Source of the DNA: Bacteroidales bacterium UBA4116
Lineage (GTDB): Bacteria; Bacteroidota; Bacteroidia; Bacteroidales; Tannerellaceae
NCBI GenBank assembly: GCA_002381645.1
Contig: DFXE01000010.1
Span: 615,623 to 679,622, forward strand
DNA length: 64,000 bases
Direction of reading: 5' to 3'
Part shown: positions 17,743-25,158 of the stretch, one piece after another
Layout: every line of letters begins with the position of its first letter
Numbering within the stretch: position 1 is the first letter of the stretch
Program-made: the position numbers and the translations under genes
Notes under the pieces: model-generated
What the model was told of the DNA's origin: nothing
The model's database searches: none
The model's input: only the letters and a program-made list of their open reading frames with translations

Positions 17743-18093
17743 ATGTTAAAGGGAGAAATGTTAGAAAAAAAAAGAGAGGTTGTTCATCTCCTCGGGGAAT
17801 GCGTGATGGCCTGTAATCATTGTTTTAATTCCTGTTTGGACGAAGAGGATGTTAAAATGATGAAAGAGTGCATCCGGCTGGACAAAGAGTGCGCAGAAAT
17901 GTGTCAGTTCACAATAGGTATGCTCCATAAAAGCCGTTTTGTCAATGATTACATTGAATTATGTATCAAAGTATGTGAAGCGTGCGAAGAAGAGTGTGCA
18001 AAACACCCTCAGGACCATTGCAAGCATTGTGCGGAAATGTGTAAGAAATGCGCAGAAGCCTGTCGCAATTTCAAAGATATGTTCCGCAAATAA
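17743..18093 (+). CDS. Four-helix-bundle copper-binding protein (DUF326-like), Cys-rich
   Basis: 116 aa with 16 cysteines, in the spacing CVMACNHCFNSC, CIRLDKECAEMC, CIKVCEACEEEC and CKHCAEMCKKCAEAC. This is the pattern of DUF326/Csp copper-storage four-helix bundles, where Cys lining the bundle core bind many Cu(I). There is no signal peptide, so it would act in the cytoplasm, as in Csp3-type proteins. The ATG at 17758 is an alternative start, preceded by GGGAG, and would remove five residues. No copper pump or CueR-like regulator is adjacent. A terminator hairpin follows. Confidence 0.85.
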   Translation: MLKGEMLEKKREVVHLLGECVMACNHCFNSCLDEEDVKMMKECIRLDKECAEMCQFTIGMLHKSRFVNDYIELCIKVCEACEEECAKHPQDHCKHCAEMCKKCAEACRNFKDMFRK

Positions 18094-18139
18094 CCTAATT
18101 AAATATAGGTTACAAAAAAAGATGCAAAAGATGGCTTAT

Positions 18140-18181
18140 ATTTCATCCGTGACCAATATTGATATTGATCACGGATGAAAT
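18140..18181. terminator. Long bidirectional hairpin terminator
   Basis: Arms 18140-18159 and 18162-18181 pair over 20 bp with one mismatch (ATTTCATCCGTGACCAATAT against its complement). It lies between the convergent copper-binding protein gene and mdh, 6 bp from the mdh stop. Confidence 0.85.
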
Positions 18182-18186
18182 TATCA

Positions 18187-19128
18187 TCAAAGTACGTTGA
18201 TTTCTTTTAATACTGAATTTGTAGCATGAACAGCAGAAGCGCTTTTCTGGAACAGTTCTTTTTCTTCACTATTCAACTCCAGTTTAACAATCTTCTCTAT
18301 TCCATTCTTACCTAAGATAACCGGTACACCTATACAAATATCCGATTCCCCATATTCACCTTCAAGGGCTACCGAACAGGGTATTAATTTCTTCTGGTTG
18401 TGAATAATAGATTCAACAACCAAAGCACCGGCGGCTCCGGGAGCATACCATGCAGAAGTACCTAAAAGACCTGTCAATGTAGCACCTCCGACCATAGTTG
18501 CTTTTACAACTTCCTCAAGTTTTTCCTTGCTAAGCAATTCACTTACCGGAACACCTTTATAAGTGGCCAAACGAACTAAAGGTATCATTGTTGTATCGCC
18601 ATGTCCACCTATTACCATACCTTCTACTTCATTGGCATTACATTCAAGAGCCTGTGATAAATAATATTTGAAACGTGAACTATCCAAAGCCCCTCCCATA
18701 CCAATAATACGGTTTTTAGATAAACCTAATGATTTCAATGCAAGATATGTCATTGTATCCATTGGGTTGGAGATAACAACAAGAATAGCATCCGGTGAAT
18801 ATTTCAGTGCATTTTCCGCAACACTCTTTACAATACCGGCATTCACTCCTATCAGCTCTTCACGGGTCATACCCGGTTTACGGGGAATTCCTGATGTAAT
18901 AACAATCACATCAGAATTAGCTGTTTTTGCATAGTCGTTTGTACAACCTACTATTGTAGTATCAAAACCAAGTAATTGCGCTGTTTGCATCATATCAATG
19001 GCTTTACCTTCGGATACGCCTTCTTTTACATCCAGCATTATAACTTCGTCTGCCACTTCATTAAAGGCAAGAACATTCGCACAAGTAGCGCCTACATTAC
19101 CTGCGCCGACAACTGTAACTTTAGACAT
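18187..19128 (-). CDS. mdh: Malate dehydrogenase
   Basis: 313 aa. NAD-binding GAGNVG (8-13), Asp34 for NAD, substrate loop PRKPGMTR (82-89), where Arg83 marks malate rather than lactate as substrate, ISNPMDTM (119-126) and catalytic His176 in GGHGD. It is of the LDH-like MDH type usual in Bacteroidota. Converts malate and oxaloacetate; in these fermenters it is part of the reductive branch to succinate. Own promoter at 19185-19215, and a strong terminator at its end, so it is probably monocistronic. Confidence 0.95.
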   Translation of the reverse strand: MSKVTVVGAGNVGATCANVLAFNEVADEVIMLDVKEGVSEGKAIDMMQTAQLLGFDTTIVGCTNDYAKTANSDVIVITSGIPRKPGMTREELIGVNAGIVKSVAENALKYSPDAILVVISNPMDTMTYLALKSLGLSKNRIIGMGGALDSSRFKYYLSQALECNANEVEGMVIGGHGDTTMIPLVRLATYKGVPVSELLSKEKLEEVVKATMVGGATLTGLLGTSAWYAPGAAGALVVESIIHNQKKLIPCSVALEGEYGESDICIGVPVILGKNGIEKIVKLELNSEEKELFQKSASAVHATNSVLKEINVL

Positions 19129-19184
19129 AACAATACGTTTTTTATATATTAATTATAATAAGATTCCTGATAAATAACCTTCCG

Positions 19185-19215
19185 CAAAGTTACAATGTAT
19201 TATCTAATAAAGAAA
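19185..19215 (-). promoter_or_regulatory. Promoter of mdh
   Basis: On the minus strand: TTTC (19215-19212) as a -33 box with one mismatch, 19-bp spacer, -7 TAACTTTG (19192-19185). The mRNA leader would be about 50 nt. Confidence 0.65.
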
Positions 19216-19268
19216 TCTTTCCTTATATATTTTTCTTAGATCCGCATTAAATACAATTTAACAAAAAT

Positions 19269-20453
19269 CTATTCCACATATAGTACCAGGCCTTTTAAAT
19301 ATTCACCTTCAGGATGATATATGTTTACCGGGTGATCTGCCGGTTGGGTCAACTGATGCAAAATACGGACATTGCGGCCGGACTGTGCAGCCGCACTGAA
19401 TACAGCTATACGGAAATTTTCTTTTGTTACTACCTGCGAACAGGAAAACGTAAATAATATACCTCCGGATCGAATTTTTTCAAAAGCTATCGCATTTAAT
19501 TTCCTGTATCCCTGTAAAGCATTTCGCAATACATTTTTATGCTTGGCAAAAGCAGGTGGATCAAGTATAACCAAATCATATCTATCTCCCATTTTTTCAA
19601 GGTATTTGAATGCGTCTTCCACGAAAGCTTCGTGACGAGGATCATCCGGAAAATTCAGATCGACATTTTTTTTCGTCAAATAAATTGCTTTAGATGAACT
19701 GTCTACAGAGTGTACCAACTTAGCTCCTCCCCTCATTGCATAAAAAGAAAATCCACCGGTATAACAAAACATATTCAATACAGATCGTTCTTTTGCATAA
19801 TGCTCCAATAAAGAGCGATTGTCACGCTGATCTACAAAAAAACCAGTTTTCTGTCCCTTATGCCAGTCCACAAAAAACCTTAACCTATTTTCAATGGCAA
19901 TTTCATTACTTTGAACACCATATAAATAGCCATCTTCATTATCTAAATTCGCTTTGTAAGGTAAAGTAGTTTCTGATTTATAATAGATGTTATCCACAGA
20001 ATCACCTAAAACCTGCTTAATTGCTTCTGTTATTTCACACCTTGAATAATGCATCCCCACAGAATGAGCCTGCATTACGGCCGTTCTTGCATACATATCG
20101 ATAATAAGCCCGGGAAGAAGGTCGCCTTCACCATGGATCAACCGATAAGTATCATTTATTTCGGTTCCGGCTAAACCTAATGATTTGCGGAGCATATAAG
20201 CGGAACTTATACGTTTTTTCCAGAATGAATTATTTATCTCAATTTGCTCGAAAGACAATATCCGAACAGTTATACTACCTATTTGATAATGTCCAACAGC
20301 AAGAAAATGTTGATTACAGTCATAAACTTCAACAACATCTCCTTCTTCAGGTTTTCCTTTTATGGATTGAATTGCTCCAGAAAAAACCCAAGGATGGAAA
20401 CGTAAAATAGATTCTTCTTTTTTAGGTTTAAGAATAACCTTGCAATAGTTCAT
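19269..20453 (-). CDS. RlmI-like class I SAM-dependent rRNA methyltransferase
   Basis: 394 aa. An N-terminal PUA-like domain (about 1-75, KEESILRFHPWVFSGAI), then a central EEHEA-type region, then the Rossmann methyltransferase with NMFCYTGGFS (about 227-236) and the catalytic-loop motif DPPAFAK (about 297-303). The family includes RlmI, which makes m5C1962 in 23S rRNA; RNA target here is inferred. Its stop region overlaps nothing, but its start overlaps the end of the exonuclease gene by 4 nt (ATGA type), so DUF5063, exonuclease and methyltransferase form one operon. Confidence 0.88.
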   Translation of the reverse strand: MNYCKVILKPKKEESILRFHPWVFSGAIQSIKGKPEEGDVVEVYDCNQHFLAVGHYQIGSITVRILSFEQIEINNSFWKKRISSAYMLRKSLGLAGTEINDTYRLIHGEGDLLPGLIIDMYARTAVMQAHSVGMHYSRCEITEAIKQVLGDSVDNIYYKSETTLPYKANLDNEDGYLYGVQSNEIAIENRLRFFVDWHKGQKTGFFVDQRDNRSLLEHYAKERSVLNMFCYTGGFSFYAMRGGAKLVHSVDSSSKAIYLTKKNVDLNFPDDPRHEAFVEDAFKYLEKMGDRYDLVILDPPAFAKHKNVLRNALQGYRKLNAIAFEKIRSGGILFTFSCSQVVTKENFRIAVFSAAAQSGRNVRILHQLTQPADHPVNIYHPEGEYLKGLVLYVE

Positions 20454-21031
20454 TTACCTTCATTCAATAAATTATATATTTTCAGGCATGCCCACGCATC
20501 CAATGCAGCATATTTCTTTTGAGAATCGGACAAGACATCTGCTTCCCAGTTAGTAAGGCGCTGTCCTTTAGATATCCTTTTACCAAACAAAATAGCATAA
20601 ATCTTCTGTAAACTGGCATCTTCAATACCAAACTGTCCAACATAATTTTGTAAATCAATAAAATTAGCCGGTTCAATATCCGTACGTTTTTTTATGGCCC
20701 CAAAATCATCACGTAAAGATAACCCTATCTTTAAAATAGATTTATCTGAAAGAAATTCTTCCAATATTTTAGGCACACCTATTTTATTCAGCCGGAAAAG
20801 AAAACAAATCTCTTCACTGGCAATTTGCATTAAAGCAATTTTAAAGCGCTGACCTTTTTTAAAACTTGGACGTGTTTCCGTATCAAAACCTACTTTAGAT
20901 TGTTTTGAAAGGTATTCAATTGCATGAGTGGCATCTTTTTTAGTGTCGACTATAATAGCACGTCCTTTAAATTCTTCCACGGGTAAAAGGGCCAGTTGCT
21001 CTTTAGTAATCGAATGTGAATATTCTATCAT
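20450..21031 (-). CDS. RNase D-like 3'-5' exonuclease
   Basis: 193 aa with a single DEDD exonuclease domain. Exo I: VGFDTETRP (Asp, Glu); Exo II: SLRDDFGAIKKR (Asp); Exo III: YAALDAWACLKIYN (Tyr, Asp). All four acidic residues and the Tyr (DEDDy type) are present. There is no HRDC domain, so it is a short stand-alone enzyme rather than full RNase D. The substrate (RNA or DNA) cannot be told from the sequence. It overlaps both neighbours by 4 nt, in an operon with the methyltransferase and DUF5063. Confidence 0.87.
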   Translation of the reverse strand: MIEYSHSITKEQLALLPVEEFKGRAIIVDTKKDATHAIEYLSKQSKVGFDTETRPSFKKGQRFKIALMQIASEEICFLFRLNKIGVPKILEEFLSDKSILKIGLSLRDDFGAIKKRTDIEPANFIDLQNYVGQFGIEDASLQKIYAILFGKRISKGQRLTNWEADVLSDSQKKYAALDAWACLKIYNLLNEGK

Positions 21032-21573
21032 TCCAGTTCGTTCGTTTCAATATTATCATCCTCATTATAGCGTACGGCATGTAATGCCTTCAACGCATTT
21101 AATAAACGTTGTCCCCAATACTCACAAAAATTAGTCCGGCATAAAGCTATTGCGTTACGCATAATTTCTTCATCTCCCTGACGAAATAAAAATACAAAAT
21201 TTCCTGTATCCTGATAAACATCTGCAAGATTTTCCGATATGAAAGCAGCAATGGGGGCATCGCTATATTGCATATCCGGATGGAATGTATCAAGATAGAT
21301 ATCGCGATCACCTAATAAATCAGTAATCTGCTCCCTTACCAATTCGTACATATCTTCTGATATGATCAATTCCGGCTGCATTTCTTCATCAGGTAGTACT
21401 GAGGGCAGCAAAGCTGCTTTCAAATACAGTAGAGGTAACATTTTTATCATTTTGTCAACAAATCCGAACAGTGTAGACTGCCCAGCTGTTTCAACAAAAG
21501 AACAGTATTCTAATGCAACCGTTACAAATTCAAGTGTATTACGTTCATATACAGGATTTTCTTTGTTATCCAT
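21028..21573 (-). CDS. DUF5063 domain protein
   Basis: 181 aa, acidic and mostly helical, no signal peptide. The pattern (LEFVTVALEYCSFVE, KMLPLLYLKAALLP, then YSDAPIAAFISENLADVYQD and LCRTNFCEYWGQRLLNALKALH) matches DUF5063, which accompanies this exonuclease and methyltransferase in Bacteroidales genomes as I recall. Function unknown. First gene of its operon; overlaps the exonuclease start by 4 nt. Confidence 0.75.
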   Translation of the reverse strand: MDNKENPVYERNTLEFVTVALEYCSFVETAGQSTLFGFVDKMIKMLPLLYLKAALLPSVLPDEEMQPELIISEDMYELVREQITDLLGDRDIYLDTFHPDMQYSDAPIAAFISENLADVYQDTGNFVFLFRQGDEEIMRNAIALCRTNFCEYWGQRLLNALKALHAVRYNEDDNIETNELE

Positions 21574-21577
21574 ATAA

Positions 21578-22171
21578 TCAATCCTTAGTAATGGTACGCA
21601 AAAATAGTAAATTAATCCTTAAAGTGGCGGTTTTAAAAAAGCTTATCTCATAGTTTGACAATATATATAATAAAGTGATAAAAAAAGATTATTATCAGGA
21701 ATTAGTAAAATAATTTGAATAAACAGTTGATTACCCCGAATAAATGAACGGGGCTATAGTTTTTATAGAAGTGATAAAAATAATCTTTTACCACGATGAA
21801 AAACAGTTGCATGAAACAGGTCGGAATATTTCTCTCTGCTAAACCCCTAATTATAATCGGTTTGCATCATCCAATAGTATTTAAGTAAAGAAATGGAAGA
21901 AAATTAGACTTAAATGTTCGCATAAATATTACAGAAAGTTACACATAAATACAAATGAGAACATATCTACAAATTCAATCAAACAATATTTAAAACCTTA
22001 CTTTAATATACATCGAACAACATATATATATGATTAATAGGGTGACTGGCTAGGTTGTGAAAAAAGGGAGTTTTTAAAACAACATGAACTTTTTTTGCTA
22101 ACTTTGAACGCTCTACTTAAATGTACATAAAGCTAAAGCTGGAGAGGAATAAGTAAAATAAATTATGAGAT
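21578..22171. other. 594-bp AT-rich intergenic region
   Basis: No frame with coding character on either strand. It holds a short GC hairpin, CCCCG (21734-21738) with CGGGG (21749-21753), followed by a T-rich stretch; a TTGACA-like segment near 21654; and, at the right end, the -7 element of the oxidoreductase operon. It is unusually long for this window, so a non-coding RNA or complex regulation is possible, but nothing diagnostic is visible. Confidence 0.5.
22099..22106 (+). promoter_or_regulatory. -7 promoter element of the ferredoxin oxidoreductase operon
   Basis: TAACTTTG matches TAnnTTTG, 65 bp upstream of the first ATG (22172). A T-run at 22071-22075 could be a poor -33 box (spacing about 23). 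A purine-rich GGAGAGGA (22141-22148) lies in the leader, too far from the ATG for a normal ribosome site. Confidence 0.55.
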
Positions 22172-22399
22172 ATGGCGAAAGTTAAAGGTGCTGTTGTTGT
22201 AAATACAGAACGATGCAAAGGGTGTAACCTATGTGTAGTATCCTGCCCTTCGGATGTATTGGAACTTCATCCCCGTGAAGTTAACAACAAAGGATATCAT
22301 TATGTCTACATGAAAAATCCGGATGGTTGTATAGGTTGTGCAAATTGCGGATATGTATGTCCGGATGGTTGTCTTGCTATTTACAGAATGAAAATTTAA
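22172..22399 (+). CDS. korD: 2-oxoacid:ferredoxin oxidoreductase, delta (4Fe-4S ferredoxin) subunit
   Basis: 75 aa, two [4Fe-4S] clusters: CKGCNLCVVSCP (about 15-26) and CIGCANCGYVCP (about 53-64). The four-subunit oxidoreductases keep this ferredoxin-like chain as a separate polypeptide that passes electrons from the TPP centre to ferredoxin. First gene of the cluster; 70 bp separate it from the alpha gene. In databases the same cluster is named either 2-oxoglutarate (Kor) or branched-chain 2-oxoacid (Vor); substrate cannot be decided from the sequence. Confidence 0.88.
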   Translation: MAKVKGAVVVNTERCKGCNLCVVSCPSDVLELHPREVNNKGYHYVYMKNPDGCIGCANCGYVCPDGCLAIYRMKI

Positions 22400-22469
22400 A
22401 GTTGAAATTGAAAAAACATCTGAATTTATCTATTGATTTTCAATTTCCAACATTCAATTATAAAATTCT

Positions 22470-23549
22470 ATGACAGAAGAAATAAAATTGATGAAAGGTA
22501 ACGAAGCTGTGGCCCATGCTGCTATCCGGTATGGAACTGACGGATACTTCGGTTATCCTATTACACCTCAATCTGAGATTTTAGAAACATTGATGGTAGA
22601 GATGCCATGGGAAACAACGGGTATGGTAGTCCTACAGGCCGAAAGCGAGGTTGCAGCTATTAATATGGTATATGGTGGCGCAGCAAGTGGAAAAAGGGTA
22701 ATGACTTCATCTTCAAGCCCTGGTATAAGTCTAAAACAGGAAGGTATTTCTTATTTAGCTGGTGCGGATCTTCCATGTTTAATAGTCAATATTATGCGTG
22801 GTGGCCCCGGATTAGGTACTATCCAGCCGAGCCAGGCAGACTATTTCCAGACCGTAAAAGGAGGTGGACACGGAGACTACCGCCTGATTACGCTTGCACC
22901 TTCATCAGTGCAGGAAATGGCAGATTTTGTAACACTTGGTTTTGATTTGGCATTTAAATATTCCAATCCGTCGATGATCCTTTCTGATGGTATCATCGGC
23001 CAAATGATGGAAAAGGTAATATTACCGCCTTATAGAAAAAGAAAGACAGAAGCAGAGATACGCGAAGAATCTCCATGGGCTGTACAAGGTAAGACCAAAA
23101 CCCGTAAACCAAATATCATAACATCGCTGGAATTGGATCCGGCTATTATGGAGGAAAACAATAATCGTTTTCAGGCAAAATACAGAAAAATAGAAGAAGC
23201 GGAAGTCCGTTACGAAGAATTTCGTTGTAATGACGCTGAATATTTATTGATCGCATTTGGTTCATCTGCCCGTATTTGTCAGAAGGTAGTGGAATTGGCT
23301 CGTCTTGAAGGCATTAAATTAGGTTTATTGAGACCGATTACTCTTTGGCCTTTTCCAACAAGAATTATAGCTGGATATGCTGATAAAGTAAAAGGCATGC
23401 TTTCTGTGGAACTAAATGCCGGACAAATGGTTGAAGATGTACGCTTAGCTGTAAACGGGAAGATAAAGGTTGAACACTTTGGCCGTTTAGGAGGAATTGT
23501 GTTTACACCGGATGAAATATTAGTTGCATTAAAAGAAAAACTTTTATAA
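22470..23549 (+). CDS. korA: 2-oxoacid:ferredoxin oxidoreductase, alpha subunit (KorA/VorB type)
   Basis: 359 aa. N-terminal pyrimidine-binding (domain I) region with GNEAVAHAAIRYGTDGYFGYPITPQSEILE (residues GN.A, GYPITP), the acceptor loop MTSSSSPGISLKQEG, and a C-terminal domain II (about 235-355). Binds the pyrimidine end of TPP and CoA together with the beta subunit. Carries out oxidative decarboxylation of a 2-oxoacid to acyl-CoA with reduction of ferredoxin, reversible in anaerobes. A hidden 58-aa gene lies between it and the beta subunit. Symbol follows the 2-oxoglutarate naming and is not certain. Confidence 0.9.
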   Translation: MTEEIKLMKGNEAVAHAAIRYGTDGYFGYPITPQSEILETLMVEMPWETTGMVVLQAESEVAAINMVYGGAASGKRVMTSSSSPGISLKQEGISYLAGADLPCLIVNIMRGGPGLGTIQPSQADYFQTVKGGGHGDYRLITLAPSSVQEMADFVTLGFDLAFKYSNPSMILSDGIIGQMMEKVILPPYRKRKTEAEIREESPWAVQGKTKTRKPNIITSLELDPAIMEENNNRFQAKYRKIEEAEVRYEEFRCNDAEYLLIAFGSSARICQKVVELARLEGIKLGLLRPITLWPFPTRIIAGYADKVKGMLSVELNAGQMVEDVRLAVNGKIKVEHFGRLGGIVFTPDEILVALKEKLL

Positions 23550-23554
23550 GCCTT

Positions 23555-23731
23555 ATGGAACCTATGCGCGGAAGCAAATTAGATGAAATAATGACACTAA
23601 TTTTTATGCTGTTGGCAATAGCTGCGGTAATCTGTTTTTTTGCGGTCAGTAATCGAGCAGTATTTCTAAGCTTGGCAGGAATAGCTGTAGTTTTACGTAT
23701 AGTGCAATATGTTTTAAGATATTTCAAATAG
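23555..23731 (+). CDS. Small hydrophobic protein inside the oxidoreductase operon
   Basis: 58 aa, starting 5 nt after korA stops and ending 36 nt before korB starts, on the same strand. N-terminus MEPMRGSKLDEIM, then two hydrophobic helices (about 14-32 and 36-52), and a basic end VLRYFK. The tight spacing, intact frame and clean two-helix design argue that it is real. No family recognised. It may anchor the otherwise soluble oxidoreductase at the membrane, but this is inference. Confidence 0.65.
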   Translation: MEPMRGSKLDEIMTLIFMLLAIAAVICFFAVSNRAVFLSLAGIAVVLRIVQYVLRYFK

Positions 23732-23767
23732 AGTATCTTAACCATTCAACTTTTAATTAAAATAAAA

Positions 23768-24532
23768 ATGGAATTAACACATATAATAAAACCGGAAAAT
23801 TTAGTTTATAGCAAACCATATTTGATGAATAATAATCCCATGCACTATTGCCCTGGTTGCAGTCACGGTGTCATACACAAACTGATAGCTGAAGTTATTG
23901 CAGATATGGGAATGGATGAAAGAACAATAGGGGTTTCTCCGGTAGGATGTGCGGTATTTGCTTACAATTACCTTGATATCGACTGGGTGGAAGCAGCCCA
24001 CGGACGGGCACCAGCTGTTGCAACTGCATTAAAACGCCTGAACAATGGTAAAATGGTATTCACTTATCAAGGTGACGGGGATCTGGCTGCTATCGGTACA
24101 GCTGAAACGATTCATGCTGCTAATCGTGGTGAGAATATAGTAATTATATTTGTAAATAATGCAATCTACGGTATGACAGGCGGACAAATGGCTCCGACTA
24201 CACTGGAAGGGATGCCTACTTCTACCTGTCCCTACGGCCGCAATATAGCGTTGAATGGCTATCCTCTTAAAATATCCAATCTGCTTGCCCAGCTTGATGG
24301 TACCTGTTATGTAACCCGTCAGAGCGTACAAAATGCTGCCGCTGTCAGAAAGGCAAAAAAATCATTACGAAAAGCATTTGAAAATTCAATGGCAGGCAAA
24401 GGTACATCTTTGGTAGAAGTTGTTTCGACCTGTTCTTCGGGTTGGAAAATGAGTCCGGAAGATTCGAATACCTGGATGGAAGAACATATGTTTCCTTTTT
24501 ATCCTCTTGGTGATCTAAAGAACGTAGAATAA
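23768..24532 (+). CDS. korB: 2-oxoacid:ferredoxin oxidoreductase, beta (TPP-binding) subunit
   Basis: 254 aa. TPP/Mg-binding motif GDGDLAAIG (about 98-106) with NNAIYGMTGGQ (about 129-139); YCPGCSHGV near the N-terminus contains Cys residues of the catalytic site region. Lacks the four-Cys cluster motif of pyruvate oxidoreductase beta, as expected for Kor/Vor. Third enzyme gene of the operon, 12 nt before the gamma gene. Confidence 0.92.
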   Translation: MELTHIIKPENLVYSKPYLMNNNPMHYCPGCSHGVIHKLIAEVIADMGMDERTIGVSPVGCAVFAYNYLDIDWVEAAHGRAPAVATALKRLNNGKMVFTYQGDGDLAAIGTAETIHAANRGENIVIIFVNNAIYGMTGGQMAPTTLEGMPTSTCPYGRNIALNGYPLKISNLLAQLDGTCYVTRQSVQNAAAVRKAKKSLRKAFENSMAGKGTSLVEVVSTCSSGWKMSPEDSNTWMEEHMFPFYPLGDLKNVE

Positions 24533-24544
24533 GAAACTGATAAT

Positions 24545-25087
24545 ATGAAGCAGGAAATTATAATAGCCGGTTTTGGCGGACAAGGTGTTTTATCTATGGG
24601 AAAAATATTAGCCTATTCCGGATTAATGGAAGGGAAGGAAGTTAGCTGGATGCCTTCATATGGTCCTGAACAGCGTGGAGGTACAGCGAATGTAACAGTA
24701 ATTTTAAGTGACGATCCTATCAGTTCTCCAATACTAAATGAATATGATATAGCAATTATACTTAACCAGCCTTCACTAGATAAATTTGAAAGCAAAGTTA
24801 AGGCCGGCGGTATACTTATATATGACAGCTATGGGATACATGGAAATATCAAACGAAAAGATATTTATGTGTATCGTATTGATGCCATGGACGCAGCAAC
24901 GGAAATGAAAAATGAAAAAGTATTCAATATGCTGATACTGGGAGGTTTATTAAAAGTAGATCCAATGGTGCAGTTGGACAATGTGATACTTGGATTAAAA
25001 AAATCCTTACCAGAGCGTCATCATAAGCTTTTACCTATGAATGAGGCGGCTATAAAAAAGGGAATGGAGATTATACAAAAGGTATAA
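24545..25087 (+). CDS. korC: 2-oxoacid:ferredoxin oxidoreductase, gamma subunit
   Basis: 180 aa, one domain with the CoA-site loop GFGGQGVLSMGKILAYSG (8-25) and PSYGPEQRGGTANV (about 38-51). Completes the delta-alpha-beta-gamma set. A hairpin terminator follows 21 nt after the stop, so this ends the operon even though the porin gene is only about 70 bp away. Confidence 0.92.
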   Translation: MKQEIIIAGFGGQGVLSMGKILAYSGLMEGKEVSWMPSYGPEQRGGTANVTVILSDDPISSPILNEYDIAIILNQPSLDKFESKVKAGGILIYDSYGIHGNIKRKDIYVYRIDAMDAATEMKNEKVFNMLILGGLLKVDPMVQLDNVILGLKKSLPERHHKLLPMNEAAIKKGMEIIQKV

Positions 25088-25108
25088 TCATGCAAAAAGA
25101 ATATAAAG

Positions 25109-25140
25109 AAAGGATGTTTCTTTCGCAGAAACGTCCTTTT
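25109..25140 (+). terminator. Terminator of the oxidoreductase operon, overlapping the porin promoter
   Basis: AAAGGATGTTTC (25109-25120) pairs with GAAACGTCCTTT (25128-25139), one G-T wobble, loop TTTCGCA, followed by T's. The loop also supplies the -33-like TTTC of the next promoter. Confidence 0.8.
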
Positions 25141-25152
25141 GTTATATATTTG
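25121..25152 (+). promoter_or_regulatory. Promoter of the porin gene, giving a very short or absent leader
   Basis: TTTC (25121-25124) as -33, a 20-bp spacer, and -7 TATATTTG (25145-25152). The porin ATG at 25159 is only 6 nt past the -7 box, so the message would be leaderless or nearly so. Confidence 0.65.
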
Positions 25153-25158
25153 CAGGCC

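Noticed and set aside
25090..25158. N-terminal extension of the porin
   Set aside because: It runs through the terminator hairpin and the promoter, and the signal peptide begins only at 25159.
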